In this document: piece after piece, positions 7,797-16,566 of the stretch
Layout: each line of letters opens with the position of its first letter
How positions within the stretch are numbered: the stretch's first letter is position 1
Source: Denitrobaculum sp965232285
Lineage (GTDB): Bacteria > Pseudomonadota > Alphaproteobacteria > Kiloniellales > Kiloniellaceae
Assembly: GCA_965232285.1 (NCBI GenBank)
Contig: CBDDPL010000004.1
Location: forward strand, 4,836,001-4,900,000
DNA: 64,000 bases
Reading direction: 5' to 3'
Notes under the pieces: generated by a model
The model's input: the letters and a program-made list of their open reading frames with translations, nothing else
Database searches by the model: none
What the model was told of the DNA's origin: nothing
Program-made: the position numbers and the translations under genes

Positions 7797-8569
7797 GATG
7801 AGACCAAAGGTTTGAGAGAGTCGTAAAACAGGCCGGCAACCGTCGAGATCAGCACCAGCACCAGAAACCAGCGAAAGACCAGCTCGGTCACGCGCCGCAC
7901 CAGCAACCGGCCGACCATGATACCTGCCAGCGTCGCCGGCGCCAGCCCGAGGCACAGCCAGAGGGTTTCCGCCGTCAAGCCGACCAGGAACCACTGGAGG
8001 ACAAAGGCCGCGGGATAGGTGAAGAGCAGCAGGGCCAGGGTGGTGGCGCGCACCACATCCTTCGGATGACCCGCGCCGGACATCCAGGCGGCGGGCACGG
8101 GCCCCGGCATGGCCAGCGCAGAGTTCATGGCGCCGGAGACCAGGCCCATGGAGAGCGGCCAGGCACCTGAAACCGGCGGCGGGACCGCCTGCGCTGCGGC
8201 TTGCCGGCGCTTGCCGGAGTTACTGCTGTGCAGCACGAAGAACAGCGTGCCGAGTACCGCCAGGCCGGCGAGGAATTTCAGCAGGCCGATCGAGACCAGA
8301 AAGTAGACGACACCGCCGAGCGGAATGCCGATGACACTGCCCTTGGCAAAGACTTTTATCAGATCAGTCTGGACCGAGCTGCGCAGGCCCGGCACCAGCA
8401 CCGCGCAGATCAACCAGCTCTGGAGCACACTGATCTGGATCGCCGCCGGCGAATTGAGCACCAGCAACAGCACCGGCCCGGCAATGATGCCGAAGCCGAT
8501 GCCGGTCGCGGCCTGAAGCATCGACGCGCTGAAGAAGGCAATCGCCAGGAAGATGAGGTCTTGTTCCAA
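7793..8569 (-). CDS. TauE/SafE family sulfite/organosulfur exporter
   Basis: This 258-residue membrane protein has about eight hydrophobic helices in two halves. Each half begins with the family motif: 'AATGIGFGIIAGPVLLLV' at residues 20-37 and 'GLVSGAMNSALAMPGP' near 142-157. The only usable start in frame is TTG at 8569; the next codons upstream run into a stop. The family exports sulfite, sulfoacetate or other organosulfonates. Overlap with the downstream desulfhydrase suggests they act on the same sulfur compound, by import or by disposal of the product. Confidence 0.8.
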   Translation of the reverse strand: MEQDLIFLAIAFFSASMLQAATGIGFGIIAGPVLLLVLNSPAAIQISVLQSWLICAVLVPGLRSSVQTDLIKVFAKGSVIGIPLGGVVYFLVSIGLLKFLAGLAVLGTLFFVLHSSNSGKRRQAAAQAVPPPVSGAWPLSMGLVSGAMNSALAMPGPVPAAWMSGAGHPKDVVRATTLALLLFTYPAAFVLQWFLVGLTAETLWLCLGLAPATLAGIMVGRLLVRRVTELVFRWFLVLVLISTVAGLFYDSLKPLVSS

Positions 8570-8612
8570 GGGGTGGGACTGTATCGAAGAGAGCGATCAA
8601 TAAAGTCCGAGT

Positions 8613-8655
8613 GTGGCAGGCCGCGGGGCGCAAGAAAAGCCCCGCGTGCCGCCAC
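8613..8655 (-). terminator. Large hairpin between the RND pump gene and the exporter gene
   Basis: The arms at 8613-8629 and 8639-8655 form a 16-bp GC-rich stem with one bulge on each side and a 9-base loop. It follows the pump stop codon on the minus strand and precedes the TTG start of the exporter. It is probably the end of the efflux transcript; there is no clear T-run. Confidence 0.5.
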
Positions 8656-8670
8656 AAGGCTGTACGGGCC

Positions 8671-11600
8671 TTAAGCCGCCTCAGCCGCTTCTTTCTTCCG
8701 CCCTTCCAGCTTACGCACCAGCACGTAGAAGACCGGCGTCAGGATGATCCCGAAGAAGGTCACGCCCAACATCCCGGAAAAGACCGCGATGCCGATGGAC
8801 TGGCGCATTTCGGAGCCTGCCCCACTGGAAAGCACCAGGGGTACCACGCCCATGATGAAGGCGAAGGAGGTCATGAGGATCGGCCGCAGGCGCAGGCGAC
8901 TGGCCTCGATCGCCGCCTCGACCAGGCCGCGTCCTTCGCGTTCCAGTTCACGGGCGAACTCGACGATCAGAATCGCGTTCTTCGAGGCGAGCCCCGCCAA
9001 GACGAAGAGGCTGATCTGGGTGAAGATGTTGTTGTCGCCGCCGGTCAGATAGACGCCGACCAGCGCCGAGAGGATCGACATTGGCACGATCAGGATGACC
9101 GCCAGCGGCAGGGTCAGGCTCTCGTACTGGGCCGCCAGCACCAGGAACACCAGCAGGATACAGAGCGGGAAGATGAAGACCGCCGTGTTGCCTGCCAGAA
9201 TCTGCTGGTAGGTCAGTTCGGTCCATTCGAACTCCATACCCGGCGGCAGGGTTTCCTCCAGGATCTTGGTAATGGCCGCCTGAGCCTGGCCGCTGGAGAA
9301 TCCCGGCGCGGCATTGCCGTTGAGATCCGCCGAGCGGAAGGCATTGTAGCGCATGGTGGTGTCCGGGCCGAAGGTTTCGGAGACCGACACCACCGAACCC
9401 AGAGGCACCATCTGGCCCGCCGCGTTACGGGTCTGAAGCTGGGCGATACTCTCCGGCGTCGAACGGAAGGATTTGTCCGCCTGGGCGATGACCTGGTAGG
9501 TGCGGCCGAAGCGGTTGAAGTCGTTGACATAGAGCGAGCCGAGATAGATCTGCATGGTGCGGAAGATCTCGTCCACCGGGATACCCAGGCGCTCGGCCTT
9601 GGTCCGGTCCACGTCGGCAAAGAGCTGCGGCATGTTGATGTTGTAGTTGGAGAAGACGCCGGTCAGCTCGGGCGCGCCCCAGGCCTTGCCCAGGACCTGC
9701 TTCATCACGTCGTCCAGCGCCTGATAACCCTGATCCCGGCGATCCTGGACCTGCAGCTTGAAGCCGCCGATGGTGCCCAGGCCCTGCACGGGCGGCGGCG
9801 GGAAGATCGCGACGAAAGCATCCTCGATGCCGGCGAACTTCTGCTGCAGCCTCTGGGCAATCGCGCCGCCGGAGAGCGAAGGGTCGGTGCGCTTGTCGAA
9901 GTCGTCGAGGGTGACGAAGACGATGCCGGCGCTGGAGCTGTTGACGAAACCGTTGATGGAAAGGCCGGGAAAAGCCACGGCGCCGGTCACGCCCGGCTCC
10001 TCCAGCGCGGCTTCGGACATGGCGCGCATGACGTCTTCCGTGCGCTCCAGCGTGGCGCCCTGCGGGAGCTGAGCGAAGCTCACCAGGTACTGCTTGTCCT
10101 GGAGGGGAATGAAGCCCGGAGGCACCATCTGAAAGCCCTGGTAGGTCGCACCCAGCAGCAGGGCATAGAGTGCCATCATGATGCCCTTGCGTCCGATGAA
10201 ACCACCCACAGACTTGGCATAGACCGCCGTGGCCGCGCCGAAGACCCGGTTGAACAGCCGGAAGAACCAGCCGAAGACGAAATCCATGATACGGGTCAGG
10301 ATGTCCTTTGGCGCGTCCTTGCCCTTTAGCAGGATGGCCGAGAGCGCAGGGCTGAGGGTCAGGGAGTTGATGGTGGAGATGATCGTGGCGATGGCGATGG
10401 TCAGCGCGAACTGCTTATAGAACTGTCCGGTCAGCCCGCTCAGAAAAGCGATGGGCACGAAGACGCCGGTGATCACCAGGGAGGTCGCGATGATCGGGCC
10501 GGTCACTTCCTTCATGGCGGCGATGGTGGCCTCGCGCGGCTTCAGGCCGTTGGCGATGTTCCGCTCTACGTTCTCCACCACCACGATGGCGTCGTCGACC
10601 ACGATGCCGATGGCAAGAATCAGGCCGAAGAGCGACAGCACGTTGATGGAAAAACCCATGGCCAGCATCAGCCCGAAGGTGCCGACGATGGAGACCGGCA
10701 CGGCGAGCAGCGGAATGATCGAGGCGCGCCAGGTCTGCAGGAAAACGATCACCACCAGGACGACGAGCGCCAGGGCCTCCAGCAGGGTCTTGACCACCGC
10801 GTTGATGGATTCCTGCACGAAGACCGTCGGGTCGTAGACGATGCTGTAGTCCACACCCTCTGGGAAGGTCTCGGCGAGCTCCGCCATGGTCGCGCGTACG
10901 CCGCTGGAGATATCCAGCGCGTTGGCACCCGGCGAGGCGAAGATCGGAATGGCGACCGCCGGCTTGTTATCCAGCAGGGACCGCAGCGAATACTGCTGAG
11001 AATCCATCTCCAGCCGCGCGATATCGCCCAGCCGCACAACGGTGCCGTCGTCATCGCGCTTCACGATGATCTGGGCGAATTCCTCGACGGACTGCAGGCG
11101 GCCTTTCACGTTGATGGGCAACTGCACCTGAATGCCGTCGTCATAGGGCGGGCCGCCGATCTGACCGGCGGCCACTTGAATGTTCTGACGGCGGATCTGA
11201 TCCAGCACCTCGGAAGCGGTCATGTTGCGCTCGGCGATCTGATCCGGGTTGAGCCAGATCCGCATGGCGTAATCACCCGAACCGAACAGCCGCACCTGGC
11301 CCACGCCACGCACCCGCGCCAGGGCATCGCGTACGTTGAGGGTCGCGTAGTTGCGCAGGTAGAGCATGTCGTAGCGCTCGTTGGGGGAGCGCAGATGGAC
11401 CACCATGGTCAGATCCGGCGAGCTCTTGATGACCGTCACCCCAAGCTGCCGCACCACATCGGGCAGGCGCGGCAGGGCCTGGGTCACCCGGTTCTGTACC
11501 TTCTGCTGCGCCAGGTCGGGATCGGTGCCGATCTCGAAAGTCACGGTCAGGGAGAGATTGCCGTCGGTCGTGGCCAGCGAGTTCATGTAGAGCATGCCCT

Positions 11601-11823
11601 CGATGCCGTTGATCTGCTCCTCCAGCGGGGTCGCCACCGTCTCCGCGATCACGGAAGGGTTGGCGCCGGGGAACTGCGCCTGCACCACCACGGAGGGCGG
11701 CGCGACCTCGGGGTATTCCGAGATCGGCAGATTGAACATGGCCACCAGGCCGCCGATCAGGATCAGGATGGACAGCACGCCGGCGAAGATCGGCCGGTCG
11801 ATGAAGAAACGGGGGAAGGACAT
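8671..11823 (-). CDS. RND (HAE1) multidrug efflux permease, AcrB/MexB type
   Basis: This 1050-residue inner-membrane pump has 12 transmembrane helices and two large periplasmic loops. It exports hydrophobic and amphiphilic compounds using the proton gradient. Helix 4 holds the paired Asp of the proton relay (GIVVDDAIVVVENVER), and the Lys of helix 10 is present in 'LASKNAILIVEFA'. The ATG at 11823 with GGAGCGA upstream gives the canonical N-terminus 'MSFPRFFIDRPIFAGVL'. The adaptor gene lies upstream in the same direction, 208 bases away. No outer membrane channel gene is near, so it probably shares a TolC-like protein. Confidence 0.95.
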   Translation of the reverse strand: MSFPRFFIDRPIFAGVLSILILIGGLVAMFNLPISEYPEVAPPSVVVQAQFPGANPSVIAETVATPLEEQINGIEGMLYMNSLATTDGNLSLTVTFEIGTDPDLAQQKVQNRVTQALPRLPDVVRQLGVTVIKSSPDLTMVVHLRSPNERYDMLYLRNYATLNVRDALARVRGVGQVRLFGSGDYAMRIWLNPDQIAERNMTASEVLDQIRRQNIQVAAGQIGGPPYDDGIQVQLPINVKGRLQSVEEFAQIIVKRDDDGTVVRLGDIARLEMDSQQYSLRSLLDNKPAVAIPIFASPGANALDISSGVRATMAELAETFPEGVDYSIVYDPTVFVQESINAVVKTLLEALALVVLVVIVFLQTWRASIIPLLAVPVSIVGTFGLMLAMGFSINVLSLFGLILAIGIVVDDAIVVVENVERNIANGLKPREATIAAMKEVTGPIIATSLVITGVFVPIAFLSGLTGQFYKQFALTIAIATIISTINSLTLSPALSAILLKGKDAPKDILTRIMDFVFGWFFRLFNRVFGAATAVYAKSVGGFIGRKGIMMALYALLLGATYQGFQMVPPGFIPLQDKQYLVSFAQLPQGATLERTEDVMRAMSEAALEEPGVTGAVAFPGLSINGFVNSSSAGIVFVTLDDFDKRTDPSLSGGAIAQRLQQKFAGIEDAFVAIFPPPPVQGLGTIGGFKLQVQDRRDQGYQALDDVMKQVLGKAWGAPELTGVFSNYNINMPQLFADVDRTKAERLGIPVDEIFRTMQIYLGSLYVNDFNRFGRTYQVIAQADKSFRSTPESIAQLQTRNAAGQMVPLGSVVSVSETFGPDTTMRYNAFRSADLNGNAAPGFSSGQAQAAITKILEETLPPGMEFEWTELTYQQILAGNTAVFIFPLCILLVFLVLAAQYESLTLPLAVILIVPMSILSALVGVYLTGGDNNIFTQISLFVLAGLASKNAILIVEFARELEREGRGLVEAAIEASRLRLRPILMTSFAFIMGVVPLVLSSGAGSEMRQSIGIAVFSGMLGVTFFGIILTPVFYVLVRKLEGRKKEAAEAA

Positions 11824-11969
11824 GATGACAGTCGCTCCTGGAAAACCTGTGCAATCCGTTCGTTTGACCGGATCAAGCAAACAGGCAACGGCATCGCAGT
11901 GGGCTTGGCGCTGTCCGCGCGCCCAGACTACGGCACGTTCATTTCAGAGAATCTAGGTTCAAAAGAATC

Positions 11970-12019
11970 GCGGCGGTTCCTGTTGCAAGGCGCATATCGT
12001 CGCCATTGGGAACCGCCGC
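11970..12019 (-). terminator. Intercistronic hairpin between adaptor and pump
   Basis: A perfect 11-bp inverted repeat (GCGGCGGTTCC at 11970-11980, its complement at 12009-12019) with a 28-base loop starts 12 bases after the adaptor stop. On the minus strand it is followed by a T-rich tract (GATTCTTTTG). It may be a partial terminator that lowers pump expression relative to adaptor, or a processing site. Confidence 0.5.
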
Positions 12020-12031
12020 AATGATCAAAAG

Positions 12032-13252
12032 TTAGTTGGCGAGGCCGGCCTCTTCACCGCCGCCATTCTCGGAAATCTGAGTGGCCGGCTCGGGCAGGAT
12101 CGGGGTGACAGGGAGTCCGGGCCGAACCTTCATCAGGCCGCCGAGGATCACCTGCTCGCCAGCTTCCAGTCCGCTGGTGATCACCCGCTTGCCCTCCACG
12201 GAGGCCCCGAGGGAGACTTCGCGATAGGCCACGGTTCCCTCTTCGCCGACCAGATAGACGAACTTGCGGTCCTGGTCCGTGCCGATGTCGCCGGGGTTCA
12301 GCAGAACCACCTCTTCCACCTGCGGGCCGCCCAGCTTCACCTCGGCGAACATACCGGGCAGCAGGCTGCCGTCGTCGTTGGAGAAGATGGCGCGGGCACG
12401 AATCGTGCCGGTGGCCGGATCGATCTGGTTGTCGAAGCTGTGGATATGACCGCGGTAGCTGCGCTCTTCGCCGGCATCGATCAGCAGTTCGACGGGCAGC
12501 TTGGTGACCGCATCGCCCGATTTGGCCAGCTCATGCACGTAACGCAGGTAAGCCCGCTCGTCTACATCGAAGTCGGCATAGATGCCGTCGGTGGCAACGA
12601 TGGAGGTCAGAACCGGCGCGTTGGGGCCGGATTCAACAAGATTGCCCTCGGTGATCTCGGCCCGGCTCAGACGGCCGCTGATCGGCGCCTTGACAAAGGC
12701 GTAGTTGAGGTCGATCTCGGCCTGTTCCAACTGCGCCTTGGCGCGGTTCACGCGGCTGACGGCGACCGTGTGGTCGCTGATCCGCTCGTCCAGAACGGAC
12801 TTGGAGACGTGGCCTTTCTTGACCAGTTGCTCGGCGCGGCCGCGCTGCTTTTTCGCCAGGCGCAGGGTGTGGCGCGCAGCGTTCAAATCCGCCTTGGCCT
12901 CGGCCACCGCCGCCTCATAAGGCCGCGGGTCGATCACCAGAAGGATATCGCCTTTCTCGACCATCTGACCGTCTTCGAAACGGATTTCCTGGATCGTTCC
13001 GCTGACCTGCGGGCGCAGCTCGACCTGATCGATGGCGGTGAGGCGGCCGGAAAATCCGCTCCAGAGGCGCACCGGCTGGGTCGCGACCTGCTGAACCTTG
13101 ACGGGAATGGCCTGGGGCGCCTGCACGGCGGCGGCCGGGCCGACACCCACGGTTTCGACCAGGTAAGGCTTCAAAAAGTAACCGCCGGCCGCCAGAGCGC
13201 CCACAAGGGCGACGGTGATCGTTGCGGTTTTGGCATGAGATCCGGCAGTCAT
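12032..13252 (-). CDS. RND efflux periplasmic adaptor subunit
   Basis: This 406-residue membrane fusion protein has an N-terminal anchor (residues 9-29) and the split biotinyl-lipoyl domain ('VELRPQVSGTIQEIRFEDGQMVEKGD' and 'FVKAPISGRLSRAEITEGNLV'). An alpha-hairpin of about 65 residues sits between the halves, followed by beta-barrel and membrane-proximal domains. It bridges the inner-membrane pump and an outer channel. AGGGGA precedes the ATG. The promoter upstream contains a palindrome identical in its core to one upstream of the neighbouring TetR gene. Confidence 0.93.
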   Translation of the reverse strand: MTAGSHAKTATITVALVGALAAGGYFLKPYLVETVGVGPAAAVQAPQAIPVKVQQVATQPVRLWSGFSGRLTAIDQVELRPQVSGTIQEIRFEDGQMVEKGDILLVIDPRPYEAAVAEAKADLNAARHTLRLAKKQRGRAEQLVKKGHVSKSVLDERISDHTVAVSRVNRAKAQLEQAEIDLNYAFVKAPISGRLSRAEITEGNLVESGPNAPVLTSIVATDGIYADFDVDERAYLRYVHELAKSGDAVTKLPVELLIDAGEERSYRGHIHSFDNQIDPATGTIRARAIFSNDDGSLLPGMFAEVKLGGPQVEEVVLLNPGDIGTDQDRKFVYLVGEEGTVAYREVSLGASVEGKRVITSGLEAGEQVILGGLMKVRPGLPVTPILPEPATQISENGGGEEAGLAN

Positions 13253-13335
13253 CTTGATCTTCCCCTGTAGGTTAGCTTATCAGGCCGGCAATTCGTTCGG
13301 GCCGGTAAACCGGTCAGTGTAATCGTCTTGGAGTA

Positions 13336-13364
13336 GAGGTAGAAACCGATCGGTATGTTGTCAA
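13336..13364 (-). promoter_or_regulatory. Efflux operon promoter with TetR-type operator
   Basis: On the minus strand, TTGACA (13364-13359) is followed after 17 bases by a weak TACCTC. Within the spacer lies ACCGATCGGT (core 13345-13354, near-palindromic over 13343-13359). The same core occurs at 14191-14204. This places repressor binding directly across the promoter. Confidence 0.6.
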
Positions 13365-13444
13365 TGCCGGGAGTTGTTTTTTTCCGGGTGGGGGCTATGC
13401 GTTTCCGGCATGGTATTACCGGTCGCCCGAAGCGACGGCCGGAT

Positions 13445-14104
13445 TCAGGCGGCGTCAGCGGCGCCGGCTGCCGGGACTTCCGGCCCCTGAAGCCGGTACG
13501 CCTGCTTCACGTCCAGCAAACGGTACATGCCTTCGCGCAGGTCGAGCCGCACGGCGTCCAGGCTGTTCATCAGGCGGCCGTAGTCCATCAGGCCCTGGAT
13601 AAAGTGATGGAGAAAACGGGCGACCTGCTCCACGTCCGGATCACCGTTCAGATAACCCTCGACCTTGAGGTTGCGCACGAGGGCAATGCTGTAACGCTGC
13701 ATCTGCTCCTCCATCTCCCGCGCCGCCCGGCGGATCTTGTCTTCATCCACGCCCGCCTGGCCGCCCGAGGTGAAAAAGGGGCAACCCGCAACCTCCAAAT
13801 CATCGGAAAAGCGCTCTGTATGCTGCTTTTCAATGATCATGCCGATCACATTTTCAAGCTGTTCCAGGGGCGTAAAGGAGGGCGAATAGATAGCGTCCAG
13901 ATCGCTCCTCATGCCTTCCCAATAGTGGCGCGAGGCGGCCACGTAGAGATCCGCCTTGGTCTCGAAGTGATGATAGAAGGCCCCCTTGGTCACCCCGGCC
14001 TGCCGGCAGATCTCGTTGACACCGACGCTGCTGTAGTTGCGTTGCCAGATCAGGCCCGTTGCCGTCTCGAGCAGCTTGTCGCGGGTTTCTGCGGGATTCC
14101 TCAT
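13445..14104 (-). CDS. TetR/AcrR family repressor of the RND pump
   Basis: This 219-residue regulator has a helix-turn-helix at about residues 27-50 ('VGVNEICRQAGVTKGAFYHHF'). The C-terminal domain is like those of TetR proteins that sense drugs or fatty acids. ATG 14104 is preferred over ATG 14122 because it gives the usual short N-terminus 'MRNPAETRDKLLE'. It is transcribed toward the efflux genes but separated from them. Both its promoter and the adaptor promoter carry ACCGATCGGTAT, which strongly suggests that it represses the pump and itself. Confidence 0.88.
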   Translation of the reverse strand: MRNPAETRDKLLETATGLIWQRNYSSVGVNEICRQAGVTKGAFYHHFETKADLYVAASRHYWEGMRSDLDAIYSPSFTPLEQLENVIGMIIEKQHTERFSDDLEVAGCPFFTSGGQAGVDEDKIRRAAREMEEQMQRYSIALVRNLKVEGYLNGDPDVEQVARFLHHFIQGLMDYGRLMNSLDAVRLDLREGMYRLLDVKQAYRLQGPEVPAAGAADAA

Positions 14105-14181
14105 GGTCGTCAACCTCATCACAACCGGTGCCGTGCCGGCCCCACCCCGCGAAGCCGCCGCGGGCAGGATCTCTAACTCAA

Positions 14182-14210
14182 AGATATAGCATACCGATCG
14201 GTATCTTGAA
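14182..14210 (-). promoter_or_regulatory. TetR gene promoter with perfect palindrome ATACCGATCGGTAT
   Basis: A perfect 14-bp palindrome at 14191-14204 lies between a -35-like TTCAAG (14210-14205) and a -10-like TATATC (14188-14183) on the minus strand. The arrangement mirrors that of the adaptor promoter. Confidence 0.65.
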
Positions 14211-14237
14211 TAGAGCTAAAGGCCAACGGCCCTGTGA

Positions 14238-15095
14238 TCAGGCGACGGCTTCACGCAGCGCCTTCTCCATCGCCTGCACCACCCGCGAGTCGCCATTGGG
14301 GCCTTTCAGGAGAGTAAGCGAAGAGGCCGGCAGTGGCGGAAAACCCTCATCGGGCCCAAGGACCCGCATCGAGTCTTCCAGGGCGCTGCGGGCCAGAATG
14401 CCAACGGCCAGCCCGGCCGCGATGGCCGCCTTCACACTGGCATAGCTCTCGCTGAGGTAGGCCAGCCGCCAAGTGCGTCCCGCCCGTTCCAGAGCGTTGG
14501 TCGGCACATCCTTCCACCAGCAGTCCCGGTCGAAGAGCGCCAGGGGAACCGGCGCGGCCTCATCAAGCAAGGTCTCGGCGCCCGCAGCCCAGACCGTGGG
14601 TTCGGAGAAGAAAGCCTCCTGAGGGTCTATCGGTCCGGCGGAGACCACCGCCAGATCCAGTTCACGGCGCTTGAGGGCGCCTGCAAAGCCCGCCGTGCAG
14701 CCGGAGCGCACGAAGACCTCGACCTCACCGTAGCGGGCGGCAAAGCGGGCCAGGGCCTTTTCCAGGATCGTCTCGTTGTAGTCGTCGGGGATGCCGACCC
14801 GGATGCGCCCGGCCAGCGGATCGGAGAAGAGGCTGCCGATTCGCTCGATCTCGGCCAGGGCCTTTCGGGCGGCGGGCAGCAGGCGCTTTCCCTCTTCCGT
14901 CAGCACGACTCCGCGGGCGCCCCGTTCGAAGAGCCGGACGGAAAAGGCGCTCTCCAGCTTTTGGATCTGCAGGCTGACAGCCGATTGCGTGCGCCCGATC
15001 ACCGCCGCGGCGCGGGTGACGTTTCCGGCTTCCGCGACGGCCAGGAAACTGCGCAGAAGGTCGCTGTTGACAAGCGAGGCATCAATTGAACTCAT
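14238..15095 (-). CDS. LysR family transcriptional regulator
   Basis: This 285-residue LysR-type regulator has the N-terminal winged helix-turn-helix 'FLAVAEAGNVTRAAAVIGRTQSAVSLQIQKLE' at about residues 17-48, followed by the two-lobed effector domain. It is divergent from a cysteine-dioxygenase-like cupin, with 78 bases between the start codons, the usual layout for a LysR activator and its target. A TGCAAT/ATTGCA pair (15099-15104, 15125-15130) in the intergenic space could be part of its site, but this is weak. Confidence 0.87.
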   Translation of the reverse strand: MSSIDASLVNSDLLRSFLAVAEAGNVTRAAAVIGRTQSAVSLQIQKLESAFSVRLFERGARGVVLTEEGKRLLPAARKALAEIERIGSLFSDPLAGRIRVGIPDDYNETILEKALARFAARYGEVEVFVRSGCTAGFAGALKRRELDLAVVSAGPIDPQEAFFSEPTVWAAGAETLLDEAAPVPLALFDRDCWWKDVPTNALERAGRTWRLAYLSESYASVKAAIAAGLAVGILARSALEDSMRVLGPDEGFPPLPASSLTLLKGPNGDSRVVQAMEKALREAVA

Positions 15096-15173
15096 GAATG
15101 CAATAATAACAATTCGTTTCTCTCATTGCAAAAGCTTCACTATGCTTTCCATCGAAATCATGAGGAGCGAGCG

Positions 15174-15761
15174 ATGGATGTGAAAGTCCGGAGGGATGTG
15201 GCGATCCGCGACTGTATCGCCAAAATCAAGGCAGCGCTTGAGACGGGCGTGACGGTACCGGCGCTCGAGGAGGCCAAGAGGCATCTGATGGCCCTCTGCG
15301 CCCAACGGGCACTCTTTCCGCGCAGCCACTTCCCGGTGCCGGACGAAGTCGAAATCGAGCGCACCTCGCTGATCTATCAGGACAACGACGGCGGCTATGC
15401 GCTCTACGTCAACTCGAGCCGGCCCGGGCAGGTCTCCCGGCCGCATGATCACGGCGGGAGTTGGGCGCTGGTCGCGGCGGTGGAGGGCGAGGAAACCCAC
15501 CGCCTGTTTGTTCACGATGGCGCGGATATCGGCGGCTTGCGCCAGGCCGCAGAATTGACAGTGCGCCCAGGCACCGCGGTTTCGCTTATGCCGGACGGGA
15601 TTCACGCCATCGAAGCCGAGAGCAGTGCGCCCCTGCTGCACCTGCATCTCTACGGACTTAGCTTTCCCCGACAGGGCGAGCGGCGGGAATTCGACCCGGA
15701 AACCGGCGAAGTCCATCGCTTCAAGCTGGAGGACCTCGGGTTCATCCAGGACGCCCGCTAG
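15174..15761 (+). CDS. Cysteine-dioxygenase-like cupin protein
   Basis: This 195-residue single-domain beta-barrel protein has 'RPHDHGGSWALVAAVEGEE' near residues 90-108 and 'PDGIHAIEA' later. These supply the H-x-H...H triad that binds Fe(II) in thiol dioxygenases of the cysteine dioxygenase type. GAGGAGC precedes ATG 15174, which is preferred to an upstream non-ATG start. The sequence is closer to the broad thiol-dioxygenase/cupin group than to animal CDO, so the substrate could be cysteine, 3-mercaptopropionate or another thiol. It is probably controlled by the divergent LysR gene. Confidence 0.7.
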   Translation: MDVKVRRDVAIRDCIAKIKAALETGVTVPALEEAKRHLMALCAQRALFPRSHFPVPDEVEIERTSLIYQDNDGGYALYVNSSRPGQVSRPHDHGGSWALVAAVEGEETHRLFVHDGADIGGLRQAAELTVRPGTAVSLMPDGIHAIEAESSAPLLHLHLYGLSFPRQGERREFDPETGEVHRFKLEDLGFIQDAR

Positions 15762-15871
15762 GGGAAATCGCGCGCACTAAATTTACTAATGCTTCCTATG
15801 AATTATGGTCGATTGAGCCATCGCCCGGCTTATCCTAGGGTTTCGGAACCTCAGACCCCGGGGAGAGCTCC

Positions 15872-16543
15872 ATGCACATCGGCCTGATCGGCGGGATCGG
15901 ACCTGCGGCCACCGACCTTTATTACCGGCGGCTCATCGCGGCCGCCGCAGCCCAGGAAACGACTCTGGAACTGACGATGGCCCATGCGGATGCGCCGACC
16001 CTGCTGCGCAATCAGGCGCGCGACGAGCAGTCGGCACAGGTCGAGATTTTTCTGCGCCTCGCCGAACAACTGCAGGCCGCTGGCGCGCAGACGATCGCCG
16101 TGCCTTCGATTGCCGGACACTTCTGCATCGGGCCCTTTAAAGCCACTTCACCGTTGCCGGTCGTCGACATGCTCGAGGAGACGGAGGCGGCGCTCGCGCG
16201 CTCGGGCTTCAAGAAGGTCGGTATCCTCGGGACTCAGGGCGCGATGGAAAGCCGCCTCTACGGGGCTATCGAGTCCGTCGAGATCCTGCCCCCACCCGGG
16301 TCGGATCTCATGGAGGTCCACGAGGCCTATGTCGCGATGGCGACCGCCGGCGCCGTGACGGAAGCCCAGCGCGAAACCTTTCTCAGAACGAGCCGCCGGA
16401 TGATCGCGGACCAGAGCGCCGAAGCCATCATGCTCGGCGGAACGGACCTGGCCCTAGTGTTTGACGGGCAGGACCATGGTTTCCAGACTCTCGACTGCGG
16501 CGCTATCCACATCGAGGCCATCGCCCGCCTGATCACCGCATAG
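15872..16543 (+). CDS. Aspartate/glutamate racemase family protein with altered active site
   Basis: This 223-residue protein has the family start 'MHIGLIGGIGPAATDLYYRRL'. Racemases use two Cys, in the motifs 'CNTAH' and 'LGCTE'. Here the first site reads PSIAGH (Ser79) and the second LGGTD (Gly190), so both catalytic Cys are gone. Cys85 lies six residues past the first site. Simple two-base racemisation seems impossible; lyase, isomerase or one-base chemistry might remain. GGGGAGAG precedes the ATG. The next gene, a NIPSNAP protein, follows after 23 bases, so they probably share a transcript. Confidence 0.8.
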   Translation: MHIGLIGGIGPAATDLYYRRLIAAAAAQETTLELTMAHADAPTLLRNQARDEQSAQVEIFLRLAEQLQAAGAQTIAVPSIAGHFCIGPFKATSPLPVVDMLEETEAALARSGFKKVGILGTQGAMESRLYGAIESVEILPPPGSDLMEVHEAYVAMATAGAVTEAQRETFLRTSRRMIADQSAEAIMLGGTDLALVFDGQDHGFQTLDCGAIHIEAIARLITA

Positions 16544-16566
16544 CTTATAAAGGAGCCTTCGGGAAC

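Noticed and set aside
8611..10329. A 572-residue open frame opposite the RND pump gene
   Set aside because: It lies antisense to a clear AcrB-type gene and has low-complexity His/Asp/Arg-rich sequence without any domain. In GC-rich DNA such frames arise from codon bias of the real gene.
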